30,721 nucleotides of DNA from a virus, in IMG/VR virus record IMGVR_UViG_3300045941_000177, positions 1 to 30,721 of that record; one strand, 5' to 3'. This document shows positions 6,658 to 15,124 of the stretch, piece by piece. Both the position numbers and the translations under genes were made by a program. Below the pieces are notes generated by a model. It searched no databases. It was not told the DNA's origin and worked only from the letters and a program-made list of their open reading frames with translations. Each line of letters begins with the position of its first letter. The first letter of the stretch is position 1.

Positions 6658-8409
6658 CTAGGCCCCCACCACGAGCCCGCGAACTCCGACGGCCGACCGC
6701 GCGAAGGTCGGCTGCCGCAAGGCCCGGGCGCTATAGCGGCCGCGCTGCGTCACATGCGGCACGAGATTGAGCGGCCGGAAGATCTGCTCCTCGATGAACG
6801 CCTTGCTATCCGTGGCCTCGACGTCGGCGAACTCCATCTCCAGGCCCGGAAAGAGGCTGTCCCGCAGCAGCTCGAGGATCTCGGTCGCGACCAGCGTCGG
6901 GGGCACCGCGGCCCCCATCGAGGCCGGCAGCACGTCGTAGGCTCCGTTGACCCCCGAGCCGGTGGAGAGCATCACCTTCAGCGCGATGGTCAGCGGGTGA
7001 TCCGGGCCGATCGCGGCGGGCGCGTCGGGAACGGCCGAGGTGAAGACCTCCTGCTTCATGAACCGCTGGATGTCCGCCGCCCGGATGATCCACGTCTGCC
7101 CAGCGTTCTGCGACTCGAAGGACTCCACCGAGAGCTTCACGTATCCCGGGCCCGGGCCGTACTCGTCCTCGTCCATCGGGGCATAGCCGAGGAAGAGGGT
7201 CATGCGCTGGCTTTTCCCGAGCTGCTCACCGTTGTGCACCAGCGCCCCCGCCACGTGGGCGGCCTCCGCGGTCCCGCGCGCGGCCCGTGTGATCCCGCTG
7301 AAGGTCGTCTCGTCGCTGGCCACCGTGTAGCCGGTATAGGTGATGTCCTCGCCGTCGACCGTGACCGTGCCCTTCTTCGGATAGCCCGTGCCGTCCCCGA
7401 GGGCCTTCAGGGTGATCTCCGGCTTCAGGGCGATCGACATGGTGCCCTTGAAACTCGTATTCGCCAGCGTCACAGTGGTGGCCCCGTAGGCCCCGGCGAC
7501 CGCGCGCTCCCCGGTCGCCATGCCGTGCCCGCCGCCGAGCCCCGCGGTGTCGCAATTGTCCTGGCGCTCGAGCAGGTTGGTCAGCCCCGCGTTGGTCCAC
7601 CCCGAGAACTCGGCGGTGCTCGTTCCATCGAAGCTCGTCGCGCAGAGCAGGACCACGAGGCAGTTGGCGACGGTGCTCGTGGCCCCTGGGATCGAGCCCG
7701 TGGTGTCATTCGCGGCGGAGTCGTTCCCTTCCGCGAAGACGTCCCACGGGTTGCCCGAGGCGCTGCAGCCCCGGAAGACATGGATCTGCGCCGCGGTGTG
7801 GTCCCCGGAGTCCGCGACCACGGGCGGAAGATCACCGCCAACCAGACGCTTCCAGTAGGTCGCGAGCCGGGTCGCGGGATTGACACCGGCCGTCCCCGCG
7901 GCCTTGTTGGCCTGGGCTCCGACCTCGGCGAACCCGTTGGCCGTCGTCAGGGAGATGGTCTGGTTCTCGCTCTGGACGACCAGGAGCGCGACGTCGCCCG
8001 CGATCGTGTCGGCGGGCAGGGGCGGCGTGATCGCTCCCGTGCCGGCCGTGAAGGGCCCCGAGGCCAGATAGCTCGGGAAGGGCCCCCCCAGGCTGGCGGC
8101 CAGCGGCAGCGCGGGATCCGCGATCTGCCGCGTGATCTCCCCGGCCAGGTCGACGAGCTCCACACTGAGCGAGCCGATGTCGGACGTCCCCGCGATCGGA
8201 TCCACCCGCTGGGGGTTGCCGCTCGCGCGCCGGATGCACTGGATCTTCTCCGTCGCGACATTCAAGACGGGGCCGCTGGCGTAGTCGCGGGCGAAGGGCC
8301 ACTCCTGCGTCGAGTCATAGGCGGGGACGTGATAGACGCGCAGGAAGAGGCGGGGCTGCGTCGCCCACTTTTTTCGCTCGGTCCGATACGCCTCGGTTTC
8401 TGCGCGCAT
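6658..8409 (-). CDS. Tail hub-like protein, apparent N-terminal half with inserted domains
   Basis: This 583-aa protein has the start of a siphoviral tail hub: IAGTSDIGSLSVELVDLAGEI (about 72-92). Near residues 400-445 it has SQRMTLFLGYAPMDEDEYG, then WIIRAADIQRFMKQEVF. The last 100 residues (LEMEFADVEATDSKAFIEE, LVPHVTQRGRYSARALRQP) read like the domain that precedes the YDY/NKV strand in intact hubs. Between the first two parts sits a beta-sandwich-like insert (about 115-335). It starts GTGAITPPLPADTIAGDVAL and includes DSGDHTAAQIHVFRG and STVANCLVVLLC, a repeat-type module often seen in phage surface proteins. A second short insert follows (VTVDGEDITYTGYT). The protein ends where a one-piece hub would continue, and the continuation is at 4075-5289. 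Confidence 0.65.
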   Translation of the reverse strand: MRAETEAYRTERKKWATQPRLFLRVYHVPAYDSTQEWPFARDYASGPVLNVATEKIQCIRRASGNPQRVDPIAGTSDIGSLSVELVDLAGEITRQIADPALPLAASLGGPFPSYLASGPFTAGTGAITPPLPADTIAGDVALLVVQSENQTISLTTANGFAEVGAQANKAAGTAGVNPATRLATYWKRLVGGDLPPVVADSGDHTAAQIHVFRGCSASGNPWDVFAEGNDSAANDTTGSIPGATSTVANCLVVLLCATSFDGTSTAEFSGWTNAGLTNLLERQDNCDTAGLGGGHGMATGERAVAGAYGATTVTLANTSFKGTMSIALKPEITLKALGDGTGYPKKGTVTVDGEDITYTGYTVASDETTFSGITRAARGTAEAAHVAGALVHNGEQLGKSQRMTLFLGYAPMDEDEYGPGPGYVKLSVESFESQNAGQTWIIRAADIQRFMKQEVFTSAVPDAPAAIGPDHPLTIALKVMLSTGSGVNGAYDVLPASMGAAVPPTLVATEILELLRDSLFPGLEMEFADVEATDSKAFIEEQIFRPLNLVPHVTQRGRYSARALRQPTFARSAVGVRGLVVGA

Positions 8410-8412
8410 GGG

Positions 8413-9498
8413 TTACGCGGCGTGCGCGACGCCCGCGCGTAGCACGAGCGGGTAGGTCCAGACCAGCGGGTCCAACAGCACCCGCTGCGGCTGCCAGCCC
8501 GTGCCCGTCAGCTCGGCGTAGGGGAAGTAATTCCGCCAGACCGGCTTCCAGAGCCGAAGGCTGCGATCGGGAGCGGTGAAGGCGCGCGTGAACCACGTCA
8601 GCCCCTGATAGACCCCCGGCGCGAAGTCGGTCCCATCGTTCTCGGAGCCGACATAGAGCGTGGCGCCCAGCGTGCCGATGATGCCCGTCCCTGCCCCGCT
8701 CGCCGTGGTGAGCTCGACCATCGCCCCCCCGTCGACCGCGTACCAGAGTTGCAGGGCGCCCGCCGTGGTCCAGCGCGCGATGATCTCCACGCGCGCATTC
8801 GCGCTCCAGGTCGGCGAGCCCGAGATGATCTTCGAGCCGGCCGCGGCGTCGAGGATCTCGAAGCGGAGCACGTTCCCCGACGTCTTGTAAAGCCGCAGCC
8901 GGTTCGACGTGGTGCCCGTGGTGTCGATCAGGTAGCGCTGCGTGTTGTCATTCGCGGCCCAGGTCGGGCGGACATCGAGGACTACCACCCCCTCGGACTT
9001 GCTCAGGGGGTCGTCGAAGCCCGTCTTCGTCACGGCGCTGGCCTGGGCCGTCGCCACCGAAAGCCGCTGGCTGGCGCTGAGCGAGAGGCCGCGACCATGC
9101 GTCTCGCCGATGTCAACGTACGTCTCGGTCCCCGTGTTCAGCGTCAGGGCCAGGCCATTCTGATCGACGAGGCTCTCGGCGAACATCCAGCAGGCACCCG
9201 TATACCGATCGACCCACGCCTCGAACTGCTCCCCCGTCACCAGGCTCTGCTCGATCGCCCGGCGGAGCTGGGCGTACTGCGAGGCCAGGCACGCCACGGT
9301 GAGCGAGCAGGCCTCCTCCAGCCGCCCGAAGAGATACTCGATCTCCCCGGTCGCGACGAGGTTCGCCCCCCGCAGGCCCTGGCTCGACGGCAACCAGTCG
9401 GCGAGGCCCTCGAGCAGGTCCAGCGTGACCGTCGGCGTCCCATACCGCAGGCGCGGGTAGAGCGACGTCGGGCGAATGATGCCGTGGATCTGCGTCAT
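8413..9498 (-). CDS. Distal tail (Dit-like) protein with concanavalin/LamG-like insert
   Basis: A 361-aa protein. Residues 1-115 are compact and look like a distal tail component (PRLRYGTPTVTLDLLEGLAD, then a helix and FEAWVDRYTGACWMFAESLVDQ). Residues about 120-300 read as a LamG/concanavalin-type beta sandwich (VVVLDVRPTWAANDNTQRYL, LRLYKTSGNVLRFEI, VEIIARWTTAGALQLWYAVD, ATLYVGSENDGTDFAPGVYQ). This fold binds glycans in many phage tails. The last 50 residues (WRNYFPYAELTGTG) return to the base domain. It directly follows the tape measure (ATGA overlap) and precedes the hub, the normal Dit position. Start ATG 9498, stop TAA, one of only two TAA stops I found. Confidence 0.7.
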   Translation of the reverse strand: MTQIHGIIRPTSLYPRLRYGTPTVTLDLLEGLADWLPSSQGLRGANLVATGEIEYLFGRLEEACSLTVACLASQYAQLRRAIEQSLVTGEQFEAWVDRYTGACWMFAESLVDQNGLALTLNTGTETYVDIGETHGRGLSLSASQRLSVATAQASAVTKTGFDDPLSKSEGVVVLDVRPTWAANDNTQRYLIDTTGTTSNRLRLYKTSGNVLRFEILDAAAGSKIISGSPTWSANARVEIIARWTTAGALQLWYAVDGGAMVELTTASGAGTGIIGTLGATLYVGSENDGTDFAPGVYQGLTWFTRAFTAPDRSLRLWKPVWRNYFPYAELTGTGWQPQRVLLDPLVWTYPLVLRAGVAHAA

Positions 9499-12476
9499 CG
9501 GAAGAGGAACTCGGTGCGGGTGAGATCGACGTCCTTCCGCACCGAGTATTCGCGGAGGCGATCGAGCAGGAAGGCGATCGTGTCATCTTCACCACCGAGA
9601 TCGCGCCGGTAGAACTCGCTGCTCCCGAAGAGCTGCTGCTGACCCTTCTCGAGGCCGTAGATCTTCTGGAAGGGGAGGTACGTCCGCCGGGTGACCCCCG
9701 CCCCGCGGTCGCTCTCGAGGATGCCGAAGGGAATGGCGGAGAGCGTCTCGAGCAGCTCGTCCCGCTTCGCCCGAAAGGCGGTGACCAGCGTGGCGTTCGT
9801 CTCGGGCGCGCCGGTCTGGCCGACGCGGATGTCGAGCGCGTCGAGAAACTCGGGGATCACCATCAGCTCGGGAGTCGCCGGCTGCCCGCCGGGATCATCC
9901 TGGTCGCCGGCCCAGTAGAGCGTGCCCTGGTAGACCGTCAGGATCTGCACCTCACCGTTCGGCGCCCAGCGCGTGTTGAAGATCGCGACCATGTCCTCGA
10001 TCGAGGACGCGCGGCTGATGGCGCTCTGCAAGTTCTCGGCGCCGAGCCGGCCGATCTCGGCGGACCGCTCCGCCGTGTTCAAGGGCCGCGGCCCGGCCTT
10101 GAGGCCCGTGGTCGCGCCCGCTGCGGCACCACCAATGATCGCACCGAGGGCACCACCGATGACGGTCCCGAGGCCTGGGTTGATCAGGGTGCCGATCGCC
10201 AGGCCCAGCACGGCGCCCGAGAGCGCACCGGAGGCCGCATTGATCGCGATGTTCGTCGCGGTGGGTTGCTGCGAGAGGCCCCCATAGATCGTGAAGCCCA
10301 GCGCGACGGCGGCGAGTACGCCCGCCGTCGCCGCCCCCGCCGTGCTCGCGAACACGCTCCCGCCAGTCCCGACCAGCCCGCTTGTCGTTCCGCTGGCGGC
10401 GGCGTCGACACCGACCGCGCCGAGCTCGGCCAGGGCGTAGCCGCTGGTCGAGGCCAGCTCCGACCCCAGGACGATGGTTTGCCCTGCGGCCGTGGTGATC
10501 GTCGCACCGGCCGGGAGCCCGAGGAGCGCACCCTGTACCCCACCGAGCGCGTAGTTGGATCCGAGCGTGGAGAGGATCGAGGAGCCGCCGGTGGCCAGCT
10601 TGTAGCCTTGCTGCGTGAGGCCGATGAGCGTACTCGGGTCAACGTCGAAGCCAGTCCCGCTCTCAAGGATCTGCACCGCCCCGGTCGGCGTGACCTGACC
10701 GAGGCCAGCCTGCGTCATGACGAGCTGCCCCACCGGGAGGCCCGTCGGCGACAGGGTCGTCGGCGCGGCGCCACTCCCGCCGATCAGGCTCAGGATGTCG
10801 AAGCCACCCCCGCCGCCAGCCACCGCCGTGCTCGGGACAACGCCTCGGACCGCCTGGAGGCCCTGCGAGAAGATGCCGCCGACTGAGCTGGAGAGCTGGC
10901 GCCCGACCACGTCGGTCACCGACCGGAGCAGGCTCTCCGCAAACTGCTTGCCGAGATCCTGCCCCTTGCGGCCGGTGAAGAGGTTGAAGAGGCCGTCGCT
11001 GAAGGTCTGCGACATCGTCCGGTCGGTTTCGCGCGCGAGCTGCCGAAGCTCGCTCCCCCACTCGCGCGACCGTGCCGCCGACTCCGCGAAGCCGGCGCTC
11101 AAGCCCGCCAAGGGGTCGAGGCGCACCATCTGCTCGAGCAGCGCCACCTCGGCCCGCGCGTTGATCAGCCCCTTCTCCTGGTCGGTCAGCTTCTCCTGGC
11201 TCAGGAGCAGGTCGCGCTCGCGCAGGATGAGCTGGGCGTTGAGCTCCGGCGTCATCTGCCCTGTGATCTCGAAGGCGTGCCGCTGCACGTCGAGCATCTG
11301 CACGTTGGCGACGAAGATCCGCCCCGCGACCTGCTCCTGCTCCTGCATCAGCCGGAGCTGCTCCTGGTCGATCGCCTTCCGCTCCGCCGCTTGGCCGGCG
11401 GCGGTCTCGAAGGGGTTGACGGGCGCCTGCTGCTGGAACTCGCGGATGCGCGCCTCGTAAGCCTCGGCCTCCTCGACGAGGGCTTGCGCGCGAGCGCGTC
11501 GCTCGGCCTCCTGGCCCTGCGCCGTCTCGAAGGGGTTCACCGGCGCCCCCTGCTGGAAGCGGGAGATCCGCGCATCCCGCGCCAGCAGGCCCGGGAAGGC
11601 CTGGAGCACCCGCGCCTGATCGGTCAGGCCCTGGCTCCGCAGGAGTTCGATCTGCGGGGCCAGGCTGGCCCGGAGCTCGGCCTCGCCCCGGGCGATCGGG
11701 TCCTGAATCAGCGGGGTGCGGAACTCGCCGCGGTTGACCCGATCGAGGATCTCGAGCGCCTGGCGGGCGCGGTCGCGGTCGATCTGCTCCCCCGCGCGGA
11801 AGGCCTGGCCGACCGTGGCCCCGGTGAGGTCGGCCGCCTCGCGCTCGCGGAGCTGGCTGATCTGCCCCTCGATCACCGCCTTGTCACGCTCGAGCTGCGC
11901 CCGGCGGGCCCCGGGCGAGAAGGGCCCGCGCAGCTGCTCGACCTTCCGCGGGTCGATCGCGGTGATCTCCTGGTTCACCTCGCGGAGGCGGTCGCGCAGG
12001 TCGCGCAGTTCCTTGGACTGGGTCGCGAGTTTGCTCGTCACGTCCCCGATCTCGGGCGACTGCAGCGCGCGCCGGAAGTCGAGCTGGGCCTCCTGGGCCC
12101 GCCGGCTCGCGGAGATCCACTCCCCCGCGAGCACGCCGGCGGTGCCAGCCACCGCCAAGGTGAGCGCCCCGAACCCCGTCCCAAGGGCAGCCGCGCCAGT
12201 GAGGACTCGGACCATCTCGCCGCTGGTCCGCCCGAGCGCGGGCGACAGCTCTGAGATCAGCGGCAGGGCGAGGGCCCGCACCCCCCGGGCGCTCTGCGCC
12301 ATCGCATTGTCGAACGCGGTGACGGTGCGGGTGGTCGTCGCGAGCTGTCGGTTGATCTGCTCGGTGCCGCGGGTCGCGGCCTGGCCGAACATCTCGAGCT
12401 GCTGCCCGACACCCTGCAGCACACGGGTCGCTTCGTCCCGCGCGGAGATGATGAAGTCGAGGGCTTCCTGCGCCAT
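9495..12476 (-). CDS. Tail tape measure protein
   Basis: At 993 aa this is the longest protein in the window, placed between the tail chaperone-like genes and the distal tail protein, as lambda gpH is. The N-terminus is helical (FIISARDEATRVLQGVGQQL). Long Glu/Arg/Gln-rich helices follow (about 130-480). Two tandem 40-residue repeats (304-343 and 344-383) share the core FQQ-APVNPFETA. The C-terminal half holds hydrophobic Gly/Ala-rich segments, including a glycine-zipper stretch (GLAIGTLINPGLGTVIGGAL and following) that could enter the host membrane during DNA injection. At about 1.5 angstroms per helical residue the length would allow a tail near 150 nm (inference). The start ATG 12476 is one base after the upstream stop; the stop TGA overlaps the next ATG. 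Confidence 0.93.
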   Translation of the reverse strand: MAQEALDFIISARDEATRVLQGVGQQLEMFGQAATRGTEQINRQLATTTRTVTAFDNAMAQSARGVRALALPLISELSPALGRTSGEMVRVLTGAAALGTGFGALTLAVAGTAGVLAGEWISASRRAQEAQLDFRRALQSPEIGDVTSKLATQSKELRDLRDRLREVNQEITAIDPRKVEQLRGPFSPGARRAQLERDKAVIEGQISQLREREAADLTGATVGQAFRAGEQIDRDRARQALEILDRVNRGEFRTPLIQDPIARGEAELRASLAPQIELLRSQGLTDQARVLQAFPGLLARDARISRFQQGAPVNPFETAQGQEAERRARAQALVEEAEAYEARIREFQQQAPVNPFETAAGQAAERKAIDQEQLRLMQEQEQVAGRIFVANVQMLDVQRHAFEITGQMTPELNAQLILRERDLLLSQEKLTDQEKGLINARAEVALLEQMVRLDPLAGLSAGFAESAARSREWGSELRQLARETDRTMSQTFSDGLFNLFTGRKGQDLGKQFAESLLRSVTDVVGRQLSSSVGGIFSQGLQAVRGVVPSTAVAGGGGGFDILSLIGGSGAAPTTLSPTGLPVGQLVMTQAGLGQVTPTGAVQILESGTGFDVDPSTLIGLTQQGYKLATGGSSILSTLGSNYALGGVQGALLGLPAGATITTAAGQTIVLGSELASTSGYALAELGAVGVDAAASGTTSGLVGTGGSVFASTAGAATAGVLAAVALGFTIYGGLSQQPTATNIAINAASGALSGAVLGLAIGTLINPGLGTVIGGALGAIIGGAAAGATTGLKAGPRPLNTAERSAEIGRLGAENLQSAISRASSIEDMVAIFNTRWAPNGEVQILTVYQGTLYWAGDQDDPGGQPATPELMVIPEFLDALDIRVGQTGAPETNATLVTAFRAKRDELLETLSAIPFGILESDRGAGVTRRTYLPFQKIYGLEKGQQQLFGSSEFYRRDLGGEDDTIAFLLDRLREYSVRKDVDLTRTEFLFR
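11328..11567 (-). repeat. Two tandem 120-bp repeats inside the tape measure gene
   Basis: The element TCGAAGGGGTT occurs on the plus strand at 11407 and again exactly 120 bases on, at 11527. On the coding strand this gives two adjacent 40-residue units (residues 304-343 and 344-383), with cores FQQGAPVNPFETAQGQEAER and FQQQAPVNPFETAAGQAAER. The ends of the units have diverged, so the duplication is not recent. In-frame unit duplication is a simple way to lengthen a tape measure and so the tail. Confidence 0.85.
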
Positions 12477-12477
12477 C

Positions 12478-13098
12478 TCAGGCTTCCCGCCCGACGCGGT
12501 CCATGATGTCGCTCTGCGGCAGGAGCCCCGACCGGCGACTAGCCTTGCCGGCGCGCCGCTTCAGGTCATCCTGCACGATGACCCGCCAGGTCCAGAGCCA
12601 CGTCGAGATCGGCCACCTCCAGACCGCAGCCGGAGCGGTCCGGGCGCGGTGGGAGATCTCCTTGACCAGCCCCCGGATGTTCGGCGACGGCACGGTCATG
12701 AGCGCCTCATAATCGTCCGTCCACCGCCGGTGGACCCCGTGGCGCTCGCTCGACCGGCGCGGCGGGGCCATGCGCTCGCGCTCCTGAGCGGTTGGCTGCT
12801 GATAACCGACCCCCCACATGTAGCCGAGGGCCAGCTCGTCGCTGGCACTTCCCAGGCGCTGCACGCCCTCAGGGGTCAGCCGCGGGTCCACCATCGCGCG
12901 ACAGAGGAGGCCACGCCCCCAGGCGTGAAAGCCCGCGATGATGTCGCGCTGCTGCGTGGCCCCCAGCTTGGCGTAGCACTCGGTGCCGGGAAACGAGTCC
13001 TGGAACCCGAAGAAGAAGACCCCGGCCGGCACGTCGCGCGCGATGAACTCGAGCGGCTCGCCGTTGACCGTGGCGATCAGAATCAGGTCGGGCGCCAT
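12478..13098 (-). CDS. Tail assembly chaperone-like protein, second of a pair
   Basis: A 206-aa protein whose ATG directly follows the TAG stop of the upstream gene in the same reading frame, with no Shine-Dalgarno sequence visible before it. Residues about 62-98 (RGLLCRAMVDPRLTPEGVQR and on) align with residues 98-133 of the upstream protein (RAAVDPILTEHAASRLGDA), so the two are likely paralogous. The C-terminal 100 residues are basic and Trp-rich (AVWRWPISTWLWTWRVIVQDD), unlike the first gene. Position between the tail tube and the tape measure is that of lambda T, the extension of the G tail chaperone. Production by amber read-through or by stop-restart is possible; both are inference. Confidence 0.7.
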   Translation of the reverse strand: MAPDLILIATVNGEPLEFIARDVPAGVFFFGFQDSFPGTECYAKLGATQQRDIIAGFHAWGRGLLCRAMVDPRLTPEGVQRLGSASDELALGYMWGVGYQQPTAQERERMAPPRRSSERHGVHRRWTDDYEALMTVPSPNIRGLVKEISHRARTAPAAVWRWPISTWLWTWRVIVQDDLKRRAGKASRRSGLLPQSDIMDRVGREA

Positions 13099-13557
13099 CT
13101 AGGGACCGGGCGGGGCCTGATCCGTGGGGGGCTCGACGCCGACGCGGGCCAGCTCGTTCCGCGAGAATGCGGTGATCTTCGTGGAGAGGCGCACGGCGGC
13201 GTCGCCGAGCCGGCTCGCGGCGTGCTCCGTCAGGATGGGATCGACCGCGGCCCGCGCGACGAGCCGATAGTGAAAGCGGCCCGCCTCCTCCGTGCGCGCC
13301 TCGATCTCCTCCTTCGACAGGCCGGCGAGCCACGCCTGCCGCCGCTCGATCAGGGCCTTCTGCCGCTTCTCGTCATCCTCTGGCAGCTCGTCGTAGATAT
13401 GGGCAGGCACCGGTGGCATGAGCGATTCGCGCTCGCCGGCGTCGACCTTGCGAACGCGAATCGACATCGGCTCGCCGTCCTTGGACACAAGGCCGGGGTC
13501 CTCGAGGTCCATCTCTCCGGCGGCGATGATCTCGGATTCCGTCGCACGTCGCGGCAT
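13099..13557 (-). CDS. Tail assembly chaperone-like protein, first of a pair (lambda G position)
   Basis: A 152-aa, charged, mostly helical protein between the tail tube gene and the tape measure, the position of the tail assembly chaperone in lambda-like phages. It contains IRVRKVDAGERESLMPPVPA, then a helix rich in Arg/Lys/Glu (DDEKRQKALIERRQAWLAGL), and FHYRLVARAAVDPILTEHAA. It ends GVEPPTDQAPPGP. The stop TAG is followed immediately and in frame by the ATG of the next gene. This differs from the usual -1 frameshift between the two chaperone genes. A run of six C lies nine codons before the stop but is not a canonical slippery site. Confidence 0.7.
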   Translation of the reverse strand: MPRRATESEIIAAGEMDLEDPGLVSKDGEPMSIRVRKVDAGERESLMPPVPAHIYDELPEDDEKRQKALIERRQAWLAGLSKEEIEARTEEAGRFHYRLVARAAVDPILTEHAASRLGDAAVRLSTKITAFSRNELARVGVEPPTDQAPPGP

Positions 13558-13578
13558 ACAGCCTCCTAGTCGAGCGGC

Positions 13579-14616
13579 CTAGTTATAGAGATAGCCCCAG
13601 TCATCGTTCCCGGCCGCGATCAGCGGCGTCAGGGTGATGCGCGCGCACACGACGTCGTCCCGCTCCTCGCGCTGGTAGTCGACGACCTGCAGGTTCGCGG
13701 TCGTGCCGTCGGAGGCGAACTGGAACTGCAGCCGGTTGGCGTGGCCCGCGGCCCCATCCTTGCCGACCTTCCACGTGCAGTCCTTGAGCGGAACGCCGTC
13801 ACGGAAGGCGGCGAACCAGCCGGAGTTGGCCTCGGTGTCGATCTCGGGGTCGATCACCAGCCGCGGGTTCCGATCGACCACCTTGAAGCCCGAGACGCCG
13901 GTCGCCGCGTTGATCGAGGGGAGTCGGGCGATCCGCTGGCCCGCGTCAAAGGTAAACGTCTTGATCCTCGGCGCGTAGTTCGTGCTGCCGATCTGGAAGT
14001 CGGCGTCGACCACCGTCGGAAACTCCGGCGTGTTGACCAGCGTGCCGGCGACGAAGGTCCCGTCGACCTCCTCGAGAAAGCTCCCGATGAAGCTGAACTC
14101 GTGAAAGGCCCCCTCCCCGGCGACGCCCATCGAGCGCACGTTGCCCTGGCACCCCGTATATTTCCGGATCTGTGCCGTCGAACCGGTGATGAGCACGGGC
14201 ACATAGATCGTGTACGTCTTGCCCGCGCTCGTCGGCTTGTAGAGGACCGAGCTGTTAGCGACCCCGGGGTTCGTGAAGGTGCGCCCCAGGCGGCACCCCT
14301 GAAGCGGACGGTCCGCGGTGGGTACTACCTCTGGAGTATCGTCGTACTCGGCCGCGCCGACCAGGCCCCGGATCGGCATCCGGAAGTCGATCCGGGTCAC
14401 GCGCGGGCCCTTGAGCGCCGGCGCGTTGCCGAGGTTGCCCTTCGTGATCAGGTTCCGGATCTCGTTCGGGTCGTTCGTCTCGCGGATCGAGGCGGCGTCC
14501 GCTTCGATGATGTCCGCGGCCAGGTAGGTGCCCGCCATCGGGTCGGTGCCCGACGTCGACTCCTCCCGCATGACGATTTGCTTCGTGATCGCGACGGCTG
14601 CAGCAAATTCGGGCAT
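13579..14616 (-). CDS. Major tail tube protein (lambda V position)
   Basis: A 345-aa protein with the acidic, beta-rich composition of siphoviral tail tube subunits. It starts MPEFAAAVAITKQIVMREES, then has GTYLAADIIEADAASIRETN. Strands include RIDFRMPIRGLVGAAEYDDT, TYTIYVPVLITGSTAQIRK and FHEFSFIGSFLEEVDG. It ends with VVCARITLTPLIAAGNDDWG. Tail tube proteins of this length often carry an extra domain besides the tube core. It lies directly between the tail terminator-like gene and the tail chaperones. Start ATG 14616, stop TAG. The assignment rests on gene order, size and composition. Confidence 0.75.
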   Translation of the reverse strand: MPEFAAAVAITKQIVMREESTSGTDPMAGTYLAADIIEADAASIRETNDPNEIRNLITKGNLGNAPALKGPRVTRIDFRMPIRGLVGAAEYDDTPEVVPTADRPLQGCRLGRTFTNPGVANSSVLYKPTSAGKTYTIYVPVLITGSTAQIRKYTGCQGNVRSMGVAGEGAFHEFSFIGSFLEEVDGTFVAGTLVNTPEFPTVVDADFQIGSTNYAPRIKTFTFDAGQRIARLPSINAATGVSGFKVVDRNPRLVIDPEIDTEANSGWFAAFRDGVPLKDCTWKVGKDGAAGHANRLQFQFASDGTTANLQVVDYQREERDDVVCARITLTPLIAAGNDDWGYLYN

Positions 14617-14618
14617 GG

Positions 14619-15122
14619 CTAGGCCACCTCCTTGGTGTCGCGGTAGCGGTACGTGACGAGCATGGTCAGCGTGATCTGCTGCGCAAAGTCCCCGGCCTCG
14701 TCGCCGTCATTGGTCACCCACTCGATGGGGTTCTCCCACCCGGAGCACAGGCGCTCGCCGCCAGCCCCGACCAGGCCGAGGTTCTTGGTCACCGTGGTCA
14801 GGAGATCGTCCTTGACGAGCTGCGCCCACTCCTGCGGCGTGCGGAGGCCCCCTTCGTCAAACGGAAAGGTCGCGTCGATCCGCACGCGCAGGAGCTGCTC
14901 GACATTCATCGACTGATTGATCGACGTGATGCTCGAGCGCGAGCCGCTGGCCTCGCGGAGGCGGATCCGCAGGAAGGACTTCAGCGTGCGCGGGGCCGTA
15001 TGGCCCATCTCGACGAGCGGCGGGTCTACGGGGTAGTTCCCGCCCCAGGGGCGCACGCCCACCATCCCGGCGAGGATCTCGCTGACACGCACGAGGATCT
15101 GCAAACCCTTGGGGTCGGCCAC
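14619..15122 (-). CDS. Tail terminator-like protein (lambda U position)
   Basis: A 167-aa protein beginning KGLQILVRVSEILAGMVGVR, with the central segment LKSFLRIRLREASGSRSSIT and the C-terminal strand AQQITLTMLVTYRYRDTKEV. The repeated pattern of a helical N-terminus and a final strand ending in YRYR is typical of phage tail terminator/completion proteins. The position between the Z-like and tail tube genes matches lambda gpU. Starts at ATG 15122, two bases after the upstream TAG, and ends in TAG two bases before the tail tube start. I consider the role probable but not proven by motif. Confidence 0.7.
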   Translation of the reverse strand: MADPKGLQILVRVSEILAGMVGVRPWGGNYPVDPPLVEMGHTAPRTLKSFLRIRLREASGSRSSITSINQSMNVEQLLRVRIDATFPFDEGGLRTPQEWAQLVKDDLLTTVTKNLGLVGAGGERLCSGWENPIEWVTNDGDEAGDFAQQITLTMLVTYRYRDTKEVA

Positions 15123-15124
15123 GG

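Noticed and set aside
6499-8442. A 647-codon plus-strand open frame
   Set aside because: Antisense shadow of the hub N-half gene, rich in Arg/Gly/Glu with no recognisable domain.
13099-13140. A programmed frameshift at the C-run near the end of the first chaperone gene
   Set aside because: The run GAG CCC CCC ACG is not a standard X_XXY_YYZ site, and the two genes are already in the same frame, so a shift would not fuse them.
11716-13569. A 617-codon plus-strand open frame
   Set aside because: Antisense to the tape measure and chaperone genes; composition is that of a GC shadow.
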